The translations under genes and the position numbers were made by a program. The notes under the pieces were generated by a model, which was not told where the DNA came from, made no database searches, and worked only from the letters and a program-made list of their open reading frames with translations. Below are positions 26,216 to 36,060 of a DNA stretch of 64,000 nt, piece by piece. The first letter of the stretch is position 1, and every line of letters begins with the position of its first letter. This DNA comes from Theocolax elegans. Its lineage: Eukaryota; Arthropoda; Insecta; Hymenoptera; Cerocephalidae. The stretch lies in the NCBI GenBank assembly GCA_026168455.1, contig CM047431.1, forward strand, positions 11,319,703 to 11,383,702. The letters are read 5' to 3'.

Positions 26216-26417
26216 GGTACACCCCATACCACCACCCCTTCCCCCTTCAAATTTTACCCCTTTTAAAGAAGCAACTAAAAACATTAACCCCCAACAGTGC
26301 GTCGAAAAACATGTGATACATCTATTTATCAAAAATATCGTCACTTCGACAATTACGTCATACAAATAGATTGACGTCACAGAAAGGGAGAAAGGTTTTT
26401 GATGGAAGCAGCTTAAT

Positions 26418-27281
26418 ATATTATAGATATTCAAGAGCGCGAAATAAAAGGAAAGAATGCAATTCAAATAAATATTTTCGAATTTGACAATGAAAGAAAA
26501 AATCAATTAATTGCCACGAGTTATCCAGAAGAAGATAAAAAAAGTCCACCAAAACGACTTAAACGTAAACAATATAGAATATTATAAAATTCTACCAGAT
26601 TGTACGGAAGAGTTAAGCATGCAATCTATATCTGAAAATGAATGCATGTCAAACAGTAGTTTATCAAACAGTAAACTTAATAAAAACAAAAAAAATGATA
26701 CATGTAGCATAGAAAATACAATTTCAGAAAAAGAAAAAAACAACCAGGAAATACAACCAAATGATTCAATAAAACTAGATAACTTCTTTGACCATGGACC
26801 TGACGAAATAGAAATGATTGAAGATTTTGAAGGCGTTCCACGTAATACTAGAAACGACAACCCAACACACTCAACAGATAACTTTCATATGTATACCACA
26901 AGTTACGAATGTGCTGAACAGCATAAAAAGTTAATTCAAGATTTTGATATTCCGTCTAATCCGCCGGGAAATTGTTTATTTTACTCATTAATAAAATTAT
27001 GCGAGTTAAATATATCTGCTGAAAACCTACGAAGTAAACTATTAAATTCAGAACATATTAGTAAATGCAGCGACCCCGTAACTGTAATAAAAATATTATC
27101 GTCAAAAACAGAATACGGCAATGTTGATTGCGTCTACATTTTTTCACAAGAATATAGTAAAAGCATTTGTGTCCATTTTCAATTACCTAATAACACAGTC
27201 ATTTATTGTCATTTTATAAATAATAATACAAAAGAATTTATTCATTTACATTTAGTAAATCAACATTTTACAAGTAAATAA
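26418..27281 (+). pseudogene. pol of element A, part 3: OTU-like cysteine protease domain
   Basis: The main frame (26511-27281) opens with an Asn/Ser/Lys-rich linker and then a domain with PPGNCLFYSLIKL and, about 95 residues on, FIHLHLVNQHF. This matches the OTU fold: nucleophile Cys at residue 155 (26973) and His at 252 (27264). The usual Asp two residues before Cys is replaced (PGNC). A different frame (26426-26586) directly after insertion C also looks coding, so a frameshift joins the two. OTU enzymes cleave ubiquitin chains; a role here, such as countering host ubiquitination or processing the polyprotein, is inference. Position between RNase H and integrase is deduced from flanking A sequence. 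Confidence 0.6.
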
Positions 27282-27285
27282 AACA

Positions 27286-27876
27286 AATGGTAGTGAAAAT
27301 ACTTATAATAAAAACAAAAATGACAGAGACGACGATAATGCTGAATTTGAAATAAGATCGCAAGAAGACAGAAGCGAGTGCAACTTTAATAGTCTATATG
27401 CAAGCCGCGCTCATGAAAAGAAATACTCGGCAGATAAGGAACGAAATGAATCGTCTGCTGACTCGCAAGAGTCTTCACACTCTCAGTCCCTGGGTCGAAA
27501 CGTAAGGAAGCCAAGGCCGCCTCGTGAAAAGCCACCATGGGCATTACATGATAATGAGGAACCACCTCCTTTTACATGCTTAAAAATATTAAAAGAACAC
27601 CCGTTTAATTATAGAGAAAATTTAGCTTACTTTATGACCACAGACTGCAACTTATCCAGTGAAATTATAGAAGCACTAATTGAACGAGGTTACATTAATA
27701 CAAATAATTTCAAAAATCAAAGTTTTTCAATAAATGATATAAATTTGAACGCTTTTAAGGATATCTCGATTTTATGCTTGTTCATAAAAAATTATTTCGA
27801 TGATAAACCTCTAAAATCAGACATTACAAAAATAATTAAAACTAATTTAATGAGGTATTTGCTGGAGTACCATTAA
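27286..27876 (+). pseudogene. pol of element A, OTU-integrase linker region
   Basis: An open frame continues after the OTU domain with a one-base frame change at about 27282. It is acidic and Ser-rich, with a Pro-rich stretch (KPRPPREKPPWALHDNEEPP), then a helical part (CNLSSEIIEALIERGYINTN). It ends at 27876, overlapping the integrase frame that opens at 27846. I do not recognise a family for this stretch. Confidence 0.6.
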
Positions 27877-28982
27877 TAGCCGTTTTATATCAAAATAATT
27901 TACCGGTCCCACCAACAAAAGACAGATATAAATTAATTCGTGAATATCACGAATCAGCCATTGGAGGACACCGCGGAATTAATAAGACATATAGTAAAAT
28001 TGCAAACGACTACTACTGGAGAAATATGAGAGCCGACGTAAGGCAGTTTGTATTATGTTGTCTCGGATGTCAGACGAAAAAGCTAGTAAGAGTTAAGACT
28101 CGATTACCTTTAGTAATATCTGATACGCCGAAATTCGCTTTTGAGAAATGCTCTATGGATTTTTACGGGCCATTAAAAGAAACCGAACAAGGATTTCGCT
28201 ATATTCTCACAGTTCAAGATTGGCTTACTAAATACATTATTTTAATACCTCTCAAGCGTGCAAATGCACAAGAAGTTGCCCGAGCTTTTACGGAGAAAGT
28301 AATAGTCTATTTTGGACCCCCGGTAAAACTCGTCACAGATTTAGGATCTCACTTCCAAAATAAATTATTAATAGAATTTGCAAAAATTTTTCGCATCGAT
28401 AAGTATTGCACTTCAGCGTACCACCCGCAATCTAGTGGAGGAATTGAGAGAATGCACCATACATTAACAGAATATTTAAAACAATATATTGAAAAGCAAA
28501 ATAAATGGAGCGAGTACGTACCTCTGTGTCAGCATGCGTACAATTGTACTCAACACGAGGCTACAGGATACAGTCCTCATGAGCTTCTCTTCGGAAGAAA
28601 AGCGCGTACACCGTCAAGTTTCCCGAATTTCGAAAAAGAGCAAACATACGGTGAATATTTTAATACCTTGTCAGAAAATTTGTGCCAGCTTCAGACGTTA
28701 GCCGCCATGAATTTGGTGCAGGCTAAATATAAATCAAAATACTACTACGATAGACGATTAAACACGAAGCATTTTAGAGAAGGCGAATTAGTCTATTGGT
28801 TAAAGAAACCCCATAATAATAAATTCGACGATGAATACGAAGGAGAATACGAGATAACTGGGATACACTATAGAAATCATACGGTAAAAATTCAAAATAA
28901 AAATAAAATAAGAATTGTTCACATGAATGATATCAAAAGAGCCTGCGAAATTAAAGCCCCTCCCCCACCCGTTCTTAGTTAA
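27846..28982 (+). CDS. pol: Integrase of element A
   Basis: This inserts element cDNA into the genome. The frame opens at 27846 after a stop, so the first ATG (28026) lies inside the domain. The zinc-binding HHCC region is visible (EYHESAIGGHRG then CCLGCQTKK). The catalytic triad, counted from 28026, is Asp45 (SMDFYGPL), Asp105 (VTDLGSHF) and Glu141 (GGIERMHH), a perfect D,D(35)E spacing. The C-terminal module with LVYWLKKPHNNKF and GEYEITGI follows. The catalytic core is intact, but a frameshift separates it from upstream pol. Confidence 0.9.
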   Translation, partial: FNEVFAGVPLIAVLYQNNLPVPPTKDRYKLIREYHESAIGGHRGINKTYSKIANDYYWRNMRADVRQFVLCCLGCQTKKLVRVKTRLPLVISDTPKFAFEKCSMDFYGPLKETEQGFRYILTVQDWLTKYIILIPLKRANAQEVARAFTEKVIVYFGPPVKLVTDLGSHFQNKLLIEFAKIFRIDKYCTSAYHPQSSGGIERMHHTLTEYLKQYIEKQNKWSEYVPLCQHAYNCTQHEATGYSPHELLFGRKARTPSSFPNFEKEQTYGEYFNTLSENLCQLQTLAAMNLVQAKYKSKYYYDRRLNTKHFREGELVYWLKKPHNNKFDDEYEGEYEITGIHYRNHTVKIQNKNKIRIVHMNDIKRACEIKAPPPPVLS

Positions 28983-29164
28983 TAAAGTCAATATTAAAAT
29001 CTATCAAAGTTGAATTTCATCGTTATTTTATTTATTTTTTTTTACGGCTCTCGGACGTAACCGAAAACCAAAAATAAATAAATAAATAAATAAATTAAAA
29101 AAAAAGAGGAGGAAAGAATATTGCGAAAATTAAATTATTATAAATAAATAAAAAGTAAACACCA

Positions 29165-29177
29165 AATTTTGTTTTAG
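29165..29177 (+). promoter_or_regulatory. Probable splice acceptor for env of element A
   Basis: AATTTTGTTTTAG precedes a frame that is open from 29178 into the env ATG at 29269. Errantivirus env proteins are made from a spliced RNA, so this is a plausible acceptor. The donor was not identified. Confidence 0.45.
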
Positions 29178-29268
29178 GATTTGCGGATCTTTAAATAGCG
29201 GGAAAGAGACTATACAAAAAATAAACCGCAATCCAGGCTTACTAATAGAAAAAATATCAACGATAAGA

Positions 29269-30832
29269 ATGTCCAGCACTAATTGGAAAATAGTCCAAAA
29301 ATTAGATCTTGGGCCCTATTTTCACAGAGGAGAACAGCTGATTTCATCATGGCACGAATTGACACGTTTATGTAAAAATATACAAAACTGTACTACTTAT
29401 ACACAATTGAAAAACATCTATAAACAAATCGAAGAAGCAAAACTAGAATCTAACCAAGTAATAGAATTACTTATGGGCCATAAACAAAATCCCACCCGGT
29501 CAAAACGTTCACTGTTACCTTTCGTAGGAAAAATAAGTAGAGTTCTATTCGGAACTGTTGACGAACAAACCGAAATTGAAGTAAGAAATTTAATAGAAAT
29601 AACAGCGAATGACACCCGACAGGTAGCTAAACTCTTAGCAAATCAAACTGAAATTATAAACGCAGAATTCGATCGTGCTCAATCTCGAATACGAAATTTA
29701 AATAATACTATCATGGGACTGGTATCTACAAGACAGCTAGAGCAACAACTCTACTCACTCGAAATTGCTACAACTGTGTTAAACGAAGACGTGTTACAGT
29801 ATAAAATAGATACAAATAGTTTAATAGATGCAATTCTTTTTTCGTCTCAAGGCATAATTCACCCGAAATTTATTTCCCCGGATTCAGTAAAGAATTCAGC
29901 AGATCTAATTAAAAATAATGTTTATGACGCTGTTTTTTCGCTCCAAGACGAATCAGCAACAATTTTGGAACTCATGAAAATTACAGAATTAACTATTCTT
30001 TTTTCAAATCACCATTTAATTTACTACTTATCAATACCCCTTTTACAAAAACAAAAATTTATTCTATATAAAGCATCTCCTCTACCAATACAACAGAATC
30101 TACTAAACCTTACAAATACGTTTGCATATATCTGGCCAGAATCGTCGTACGTAGCAATTAATATTAATAAAGACATATATATGCCAATCACCCTCGATGC
30201 GGTAAACAAATGTAAAACATTAAAAGATGAATTAATTTGTAAAGATACAGAACCTATAAGAGAAATATCTAAACATTCGAGTTGTGAAATAAAATTTATT
30301 ATTAATGAAATGGTCGACAATTTAGCTGACTGCAATTTAAAAGTTATTCGACTATATGATACCTACTGGCTACGACTTCACGAAAAAAATTTATGGTTGT
30401 TTTCGGCATCCCAGAAAGAAAAAATTTTCATCTCATGTAGAAATAACGAACAAAACTCATTTTACTTAGAAGGTCCAGGTATACTCAGACTAGAACCGGG
30501 TTGTTCGGCACATACCAATAATGCACAATTATTTGCCACACGCAAATTTAGGATAAATTATACAAATGAATTATTTGAAAGATACGATTTAAATATCATG
30601 CAAATACTAACTAATATCAATAAAAACAATGAAACGAATTTAACAGAATTGGTTGCATCGGTTCCGAACTTAGAACCTATACATAAGTCGAAAACACAAA
30701 TTAATGATCAATTAGATTCATTAAGGACAAGACCAGCTCTTCAAGAGATAATACAAAAAGCAAAACGGCTGAGCGAATATAGGTCTGTAAAAACAGAAAT
30801 AAAATCTATTAAATCTAACGGAATGATATATG
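29269..30832 (+). pseudogene. env: env of element A, baculovirus F-type fusion protein, cut by element B
   Basis: This is an envelope fusion protein of the baculovirus F family used by errantiviruses for membrane fusion. A furin-type site RSKR (residues 77-80) is followed by the fusion-peptide region SLLPFVGKISRVLFG. Then come heptad-rich ectodomain helices and a Cys-containing C-terminal half. The ATG at 29269 has no obvious signal peptide; the frame is open upstream to 29178, so a spliced exon could supply one. The frame is interrupted at 30832 by insertion of element B. The membrane anchor and tail lie beyond B at 44370-44680. Confidence 0.88.
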
Positions 30833-31736
30833 TGTGACGTCTCCGTCAAGTTTTATAGAAAATAATAAGAAGAAAACTTAGAATATATGTAGAATATATA
30901 TATATAGGAAAAATTAAAGAATTTTATGAGCGGCTTCGATGCGTACCGAGTGAGAGACTTCTCTCGCTTTACAACTCGACCCTAGTCAAGTGAATTGTAA
31001 CCAGATGTGGCGCTTGACCTGCGTTCGATGCGAATGAACATCGATGCATCTTCTATGCGTTTTTAAGCTATGTTAAGAAGTCTTACCAAAAAAATATTAT
31101 TTTAAATATTATTTCCATTTCTTTTATATTATAATATTCTGTTATTATAAAAAATAGTGTTAATTATATATTTTTATATAATACCCTATATTTTCTTTTA
31201 TACTCTTTTATAATAATAATAATTTTACTATTTTAATTAATAATTAAAATTCTATAAATATAATTTTTTTTTTAATACTTTAAAATGATTATTAGATTCA
31301 ACCATAATTCAACAATAAATAATAGTTAAATGAATATCTGTATATTTTATAATATAACTTTTTATTAAATTAACATACAGCTTTCATTCAAATTTGTAAA
31401 TGTATAACTTTTTATACAGAATTTAATTATTATATCTAATTTTGAAAATATCTATCATTTATTGTTTAATTAAGAAATATTATAAAATTAAGAAAAAGCG
31501 AGCGTGCGAGAGAGAAGGAAATATTGTCCCTCTCTACTTTACTTTAAGGGCTCCGAAAATTTTCTCCTACTCTGTTCTTTATCTTTCTCTTACGTAACGA
31601 GCATATATGTAGGAAGGCGTGTGTGGGCGTTAACTTGGTCTACGAAAATTCGAGCAAGGAAAATTCAAGGATCATCCTCATTCGTCGAAATTGAAGCTCT
31701 TTGTCTTACACATTGGTTCAAATGAGCTCGTCACCG

Positions 31737-31773
31737 TATAAAAAGGCCAGCACCAAGGACCACAGCATCATTC
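31737..31773 (+). promoter_or_regulatory. Core promoter in element B LTR (TATA plus initiator)
   Basis: TATAAAAAGG at 31737 is followed 31 bases downstream by TCATTC (31768-31773), an arthropod-type initiator, placing the likely start at A31770. U3 would then be about 940 bp. The same arrangement is present in the 3' LTR near 43489. Confidence 0.65.
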
Positions 31774-32035
31774 ATTGATCACCCCTCGAGTGGAGAAATT
31801 TATGGTTGATCTAGTCCACAGGCGGACTAGAGGCAACTTGGTGTTTTACACTCAATTTTTCTATTTTCAATTCTTAATTTTTCATTTATATTCAAATTCA
31901 ATCTATATTGTAAAATATTATATTAAAATTAAAATCCAAGTATTAAAGAGGAAAAACATAATAAAAAAAAGTAATTCAAATTTTATTATTTCAACCTATT
32001 TAGAATTAAATAATAATCAAAGAGAGTAAGTTGAC

Positions 32036-32270
32036 GAAGAGAACTTTGGGTTCACTTGGAAACAAGGAGAACTTTGTGGTTCATTTGGGCAATTTTTCTC
32101 TTAGTAAATAGAGTAAACTGTTAAAGAGAACTTTGGGTTCACTTGGAAACAAGGAGAACTTTGTGGTTCATTTAGCAAGTTTTTCTTGTATCAAACAGAG
32201 TAAGTTGTCGAAGAGAACTTTGGGTTCACTTGGAAACAAGGAGAACTTTGTGGTTCATTCGACGAATTTT
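32036..32270. repeat. 87-bp triplicate repeat in the B LTR
   Basis: Three units start near 32039, 32126 and 32213 (87-bp period). Each unit carries two related half-units, GAGAACTTTGGGTTCACTTG and GAGAACTTTGTGGTTCATT. The copy in the 3' LTR lies near 43784-44018. The location downstream of the start site and the regular motif suggest a regulatory or insulator-like block, by analogy with clustered protein sites in gypsy; this is inference. Confidence 0.85.
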
Positions 32271-32621
32271 ATTATTAGTTTTTTTGTTTACATATAAGAT
32301 AGACAGCATTTTAAAATAAGGATAAAATCAATAAAAATCGGATTTAAGAAAGGAATAAAAATCAAATTAATTAATTTTGGTAGATAAATCAATTTTTAAA
32401 GTTTAAGCACGGTAGCTCTTTATATTTTTGAGTTGTACGTTTTCTAGATGCTTCAACCCTGCTATTATACGAAAGTATAGGCTAAAACGAAGCGCGCCGC
32501 GTTGTATGTAGCGAACCGAAGGAAAAGAGACATTTTTTTTATGACTCTATATAACGGTCAACTCTTTGCCGAATTTTCACTTTCTCGTTCCTTCAGAACG
32601 CTCAAACAACAGTCACATATT

Positions 32622-32641
32622 TGGAGGCCCCGGGTGAGGAT
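32622..32641 (+). promoter_or_regulatory. Primer-binding site of element B
   Basis: TGGAGGCCCCGGGTGAGGAT begins four bases after the 5' LTR and starts TGG as expected for a tRNA primer site. I could not assign the tRNA with confidence. It differs from the A primer site, so A and B are separate lineages. Confidence 0.6.
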
Positions 32642-32862
32642 CTATCCTATTAGAAAACGTCAAAACGCATAGTGAAAAATTATTATTTCGCTCTTTCTAG
32701 TTTTTTTTTTAAAATAGTAGTATTTATAGTAAAAATATAAAAATCGTGACTTCCAAAGTGCAAAAAAGAGTTTTAAATAAAAGTAAAGTATAGATCATAG
32801 TTTTTTTGATTATAATATATATTTCAAAATCGTTAACCGAGTTTTTATTTTTGTCTTTTTAA

Positions 32863-33723
32863 GTGAATCAAAGATATTTTACAGTTGATTTTAAATGGTC
32901 GCGTGCGGCGAAAAAAAATTATTGGCGTAGAATAAAGCGTCGGAGTGAGCAAATTGTCCAATCTGCTGGGAAAGTTCCAGAGGCTTTAGCGAAGAAAATT
33001 GACACTCAGTTTTTATCGGATATAAAAATTATCCCTTTTGAAGTCAAAGACAATGAATGGGCGAAAAATAGATACGATTTATATCTAAATAAATCAAAAA
33101 AATTAAAAGCGACCAGAATTGTGGTAGATTTACCAGTGAGAAATTTTAAGGTTAATAAAGTGAATAATGTTGATCAAGAAATAGTAAAGGAGTTAAAAAT
33201 TAAGAAAGTAGTAAAAAAAAAATTAAGTGATGAACAATTGAAAACCATTAAAGATAGAGTGAAAAATAAAATTAAGAAAGTTGAAATAAAAGAGAATAAA
33301 AATAAGATTAATAAATGTAACAAAAATAATAGCAAAGTAAGAAATTATATAGAAAAAATTGTAAAGGAAAAACAATTATGTACACCGCGAACTTTAAGAA
33401 ACTTAAATATTAATAATGAAAATCGAATAAAATTTATTGATTTACCAGAAACAGATTCCAAAAAAAAGTCAATGTTAAATTTATCATTTGAAAATAAAAA
33501 TAAAGAATTAAAAGAATCGGAAATAAAGAAAACTCCAATAATTACTAATAAAATTGATAATTGTATAAAAAGTAAAATTAAAGGACCTTGTATTAGAAAA
33601 TCGACACTGCCTTTAAAACCGTTTTCTAGTAAGAGAAAATTAATTGATGATTTTAAATTAGAAGAGAAAAAAATTTGTAAAAATATCTTTGGAGATACTT
33701 TGTCTGATTTAGACTCCGATTGA
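32863..33723 (+). CDS. ORF0 of element B: basic protein of unknown function ahead of gag
   Basis: A 286-codon open frame sits between the primer site and gag, where gypsy elements normally have only leader. It has no ATG near its start (it opens at GTG after a TAA), but TTTTTGTCTTTTTAAG and TATTTTACAG at its 5' edge resemble splice acceptors, so it may be a 3' exon. The N-terminal 30 residues are Arg/Lys/Trp-rich (KWSRAAKKNYWRRIKRRSEQ). A long Lys/Asn-rich middle follows, then a short acidic end (FGDTLSDLDSD). No Cys pattern or transmembrane segment is seen. I do not recognise a family; RNA or nucleic-acid binding is only suggested by charge. Confidence 0.55.
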   Translation: MNQRYFTVDFKWSRAAKKNYWRRIKRRSEQIVQSAGKVPEALAKKIDTQFLSDIKIIPFEVKDNEWAKNRYDLYLNKSKKLKATRIVVDLPVRNFKVNKVNNVDQEIVKELKIKKVVKKKLSDEQLKTIKDRVKNKIKKVEIKENKNKINKCNKNNSKVRNYIEKIVKEKQLCTPRTLRNLNINNENRIKFIDLPETDSKKKSMLNLSFENKNKELKESEIKKTPIITNKIDNCIKSKIKGPCIRKSTLPLKPFSSKRKLIDDFKLEEKKICKNIFGDTLSDLDSD

Positions 33724-34605
33724 AATTTTTTTTTACAGATATATATGTATATTTTTTTTATACTTGTAATTACCGATTATATTATATTTTTGTAACGTAT
33801 GTTAATAAATAAAAACATGATATTTGGATATTTCTATGATGCTAACCTGAGATTTATCCAAATATAATATTTTATTATTTTATAATTAGTGGAAGTTTAT
33901 TTTGTGTCCTGAAAATTTTTTTTTTAGAATTTTTGAACCAATAATTGGGCGGTTTAATCCATTTTTGATATTTTTTTTTAATGACTCCGGATTTAAATAA
34001 AATAATTTTTGCATGGAACGGAAAATGTAATTGATGATATTCATGAAAAAATTTTTTTTTTAATTTCAATGATTATTATTATAATTATTTATATAAATAT
34101 TTTAATAAACTTGAAAGAAAAATTAAAGATTTAGAAAATTTAATTTCAATTCGGTATATGAACATACGTACATATAGTATAGTAAATAATAATAAAAAAG
34201 AAAGTTTGAAAGGATTAGATTGTATATTAGTTAGTCGGGCATCCGATATCGATAATTTAATAAATTCCATAAGTAGATTAACATTAGAATAAATGTCTCG
34301 TTGGCGAATTATAAGCCGGTTTTCTAATGATCAATTTGCAGAAATAGACGAAAGATTAGAATTTATTGAAGAAAATAGTGAAGAGTTATTTTTTTTTTTT
34401 GTAAGATATTATTGTGTAGAATAGAAAAAGCAGAAAAAAGATTAGAATTTTTTGTTTAATTGGATGCGGGCTTTAACTGATTCCAATAACGAAATAAAAG
34501 AGTCAATTAAAACTTATGAATTTTTATTTTTACAACAACAAATAGCTTTAACTAACCTCGAAAAGTTGATGAAAAATTTAAATCAGTGATTATTATTTAT
34601 TCTTA
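33724..34605 (+). other. Leader between ORF0 and gag with small interrupted reading frames
   Basis: Two coding-like stretches are visible. One runs from an ATG near 33980 (MTPDLNKIIFAWNG) to a TAA just before 34293, broken by a TGA and a T-run. The next starts at ATG 34293 (MSRWRIISRFSNDQ) with heptad-like IDERLEFIEE; its own frame stops at 34424 after a T-run, and a helical pattern resumes in other frames up to about 34588. The stop of one directly abuts the ATG of the next (TAAATG). They could be small coiled-coil accessory proteins disabled by homopolymer indels, or chance. Confidence 0.35.
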
Positions 34606-36060
34606 ATGAATCCGGATGCTCGTTTAACACGCAGTCAAAGAAAATTCCTTAATATTGAATTAGATCCTTTGGTAACAGTTCGTTCGAAAATTGATTCTAC
34701 ACAGAAAGTTTCTAGTTCTGATTCCGAGTCAAGTAACCCTGAAGGTCCTCAAAATAATTCTGATAATTTTGAAAAATTTTTTAAATCTAAATCATTTAGT
34801 ACTACTGACTTAACAAAAATAGATAGTAGTGAAATTTTTAATTTTAAAGAACCAGAGGTAGAAGTAAAAGCAATAATGGCTACTGAAGGCCCCCCAGCCC
34901 AAGTTATATCCTTAAAGGATGCTTTGGCCATTGTACCCGAATTTGACGGGGAAAATATGCCCCTAACTGTTTTCTTTGAAGCTTGTGATGAAGCTAGAGA
35001 AATTGTAGGTGATAGTAACGAGTTAAATCTTACTAAATTATTAAGATCAAAAATAATAGGTGAGGCAAGGAAGGCTATTCATGGTCAAAAATTTAATAAT
35101 TTAGATGCGTTAAAAAAATATATAAAAGCTATATATGCGCCGGCCAAAACTGTTCATCAATTGCAAGCCGAAATGGGTAATGAATTTCAAAGAGATGATG
35201 AGTCGGTCATAACATTTGCAAATAGAATTCGTGAGTTGAGTAGAAAAATTTTTGAATCGGAAAATGATAGTAATGAAGTAGGGTTCAAGGATAGAATTGA
35301 AAAATTTACTGTTGAATGTTTTAAAAATGGATTAAAACCGGAAATTGAACAAAAACTTGAAAATGCAGATGATATACAAAACATAGTAAAAAACGCAGTA
35401 AAGGCCGAAAAAATTGTATTAGCTCAAAAGTCTTTAAGAAATAAAGACCAAAATATTGATTATTCAATTAAAAATAAAACTAAAAAAATTAATTTATGTA
35501 CGATATGTAATACAGAAGGCCATGAAACGTCAAATTGTAATAAGAAAAATTCAGTAATCTGCCACCATTGCCAACGTCCCGGTCATAAAATCAAAGATTG
35601 TTTTTTACGTTTAAAACAACAAAGTAATGTTAATTTAATTTGTCAATTATGTAGTCGTATTGGACATTCAGCTAATCAATGTAAACCTAAATCCACAAAT
35701 GTAGTTATTTGCCAAATATGTCAAAAACCTGGACACAATGCAGAAAAATGTTATTTTAATAAATCGAATAATATTAATAATAAGGTTACATGCCAATTAT
35801 GTTCTAAAGTCGGGCATTCTGCTAATCAATGTAGAAATAAAAATGAGAATAAATCTAATAAATTTTGTAGATATTGCAAAAATAATGGGCACGAAATTAG
35901 TGAATGTAGAAAACGTATGTATAATGAAAATCTTAAGGCGGGAAACGGCCAGGGTGTTCTGAAAGTAGGCGCGAGTTCGGAACCACCGAAAACTCAGGCG
36001 CGTCAAGTAAATATGACTCAAGTGGACGAAGCTTTATGCGAATTAATACCCTTAGATTAA
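34606..36060 (+). CDS. gag: gag of element B with six CCHC zinc knuckles
   Basis: This is the capsid and nucleocapsid precursor. The ATG at 34606 gives 484 aa. A Ser-rich N-terminus leads to the capsid-like region (VPEFDGENMPLTVFFEACDE, then KFNNLDALKKYIKAIYAP). From about residue 298 to 433 there are six C-x2-C-x4-H-x4-C knuckles: CTICNTEGHETSNC, CHHCQRPGHKIKDC, CQLCSRIGHSANQC, CQICQKPGHNAEKC, CQLCSKVGHSANQC, CRYCKNNGHEISEC. Knuckles three and five are near copies, which suggests internal duplication. Most retroelement Gags have one or two. An internal ATG (MATEGPPAQV) could give a shorter form. Pol overlaps the end in the -1 frame. The frame is intact. Confidence 0.92.
   Translation: MNPDARLTRSQRKFLNIELDPLVTVRSKIDSTQKVSSSDSESSNPEGPQNNSDNFEKFFKSKSFSTTDLTKIDSSEIFNFKEPEVEVKAIMATEGPPAQVISLKDALAIVPEFDGENMPLTVFFEACDEAREIVGDSNELNLTKLLRSKIIGEARKAIHGQKFNNLDALKKYIKAIYAPAKTVHQLQAEMGNEFQRDDESVITFANRIRELSRKIFESENDSNEVGFKDRIEKFTVECFKNGLKPEIEQKLENADDIQNIVKNAVKAEKIVLAQKSLRNKDQNIDYSIKNKTKKINLCTICNTEGHETSNCNKKNSVICHHCQRPGHKIKDCFLRLKQQSNVNLICQLCSRIGHSANQCKPKSTNVVICQICQKPGHNAEKCYFNKSNNINNKVTCQLCSKVGHSANQCRNKNENKSNKFCRYCKNNGHEISECRKRMYNENLKAGNGQGVLKVGASSEPPKTQARQVNMTQVDEALCELIPLD

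Larger units (their letters stand above)
19327..26426. mobile_element. Composite insertion C in pol of element A
   Basis: About 7.1 kb of repeat-derived, mostly non-coding DNA separates A's RNase H from its OTU/integrase part. A 10-bp direct repeat ATATTCAAGA flanks it (19317-19326 and 26427-26436) and may be the target duplication. Inside there is a long inverted repeat between about 20083-20490 (repeated at 21437-21850) and 25643-26405, Helitron coding fragments, a DNA transposon with TIRs, and two direct duplications. The segment 19342-19860 before the first duplication is AT-rich and I see nothing recognisable in it. The limits are inferred from the 10-bp repeat and from where A's coding frames stop and resume. 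Confidence 0.6.
30833..32617 (+). repeat. 5' LTR of element B
   Basis: A 1785-bp LTR with TGTGAC...GTCACA ends. It contains a TATA box and initiator, polyadenylation signal AATAAA at 32330-32335, and three 87-bp repeats near the 3' end. It lacks a 27-bp segment present in the 3' LTR. Short open frames (for example 31504-31725) occur in both LTRs and are not convincing genes. Confidence 0.95.

Noticed and set aside
31504..31725. 73-aa ORF in the B LTR, with an 82-aa version at 43225
   Set aside because: Lies across the U3 promoter, begins upstream of the TATA box and changes with the 27-bp indel; no domain.
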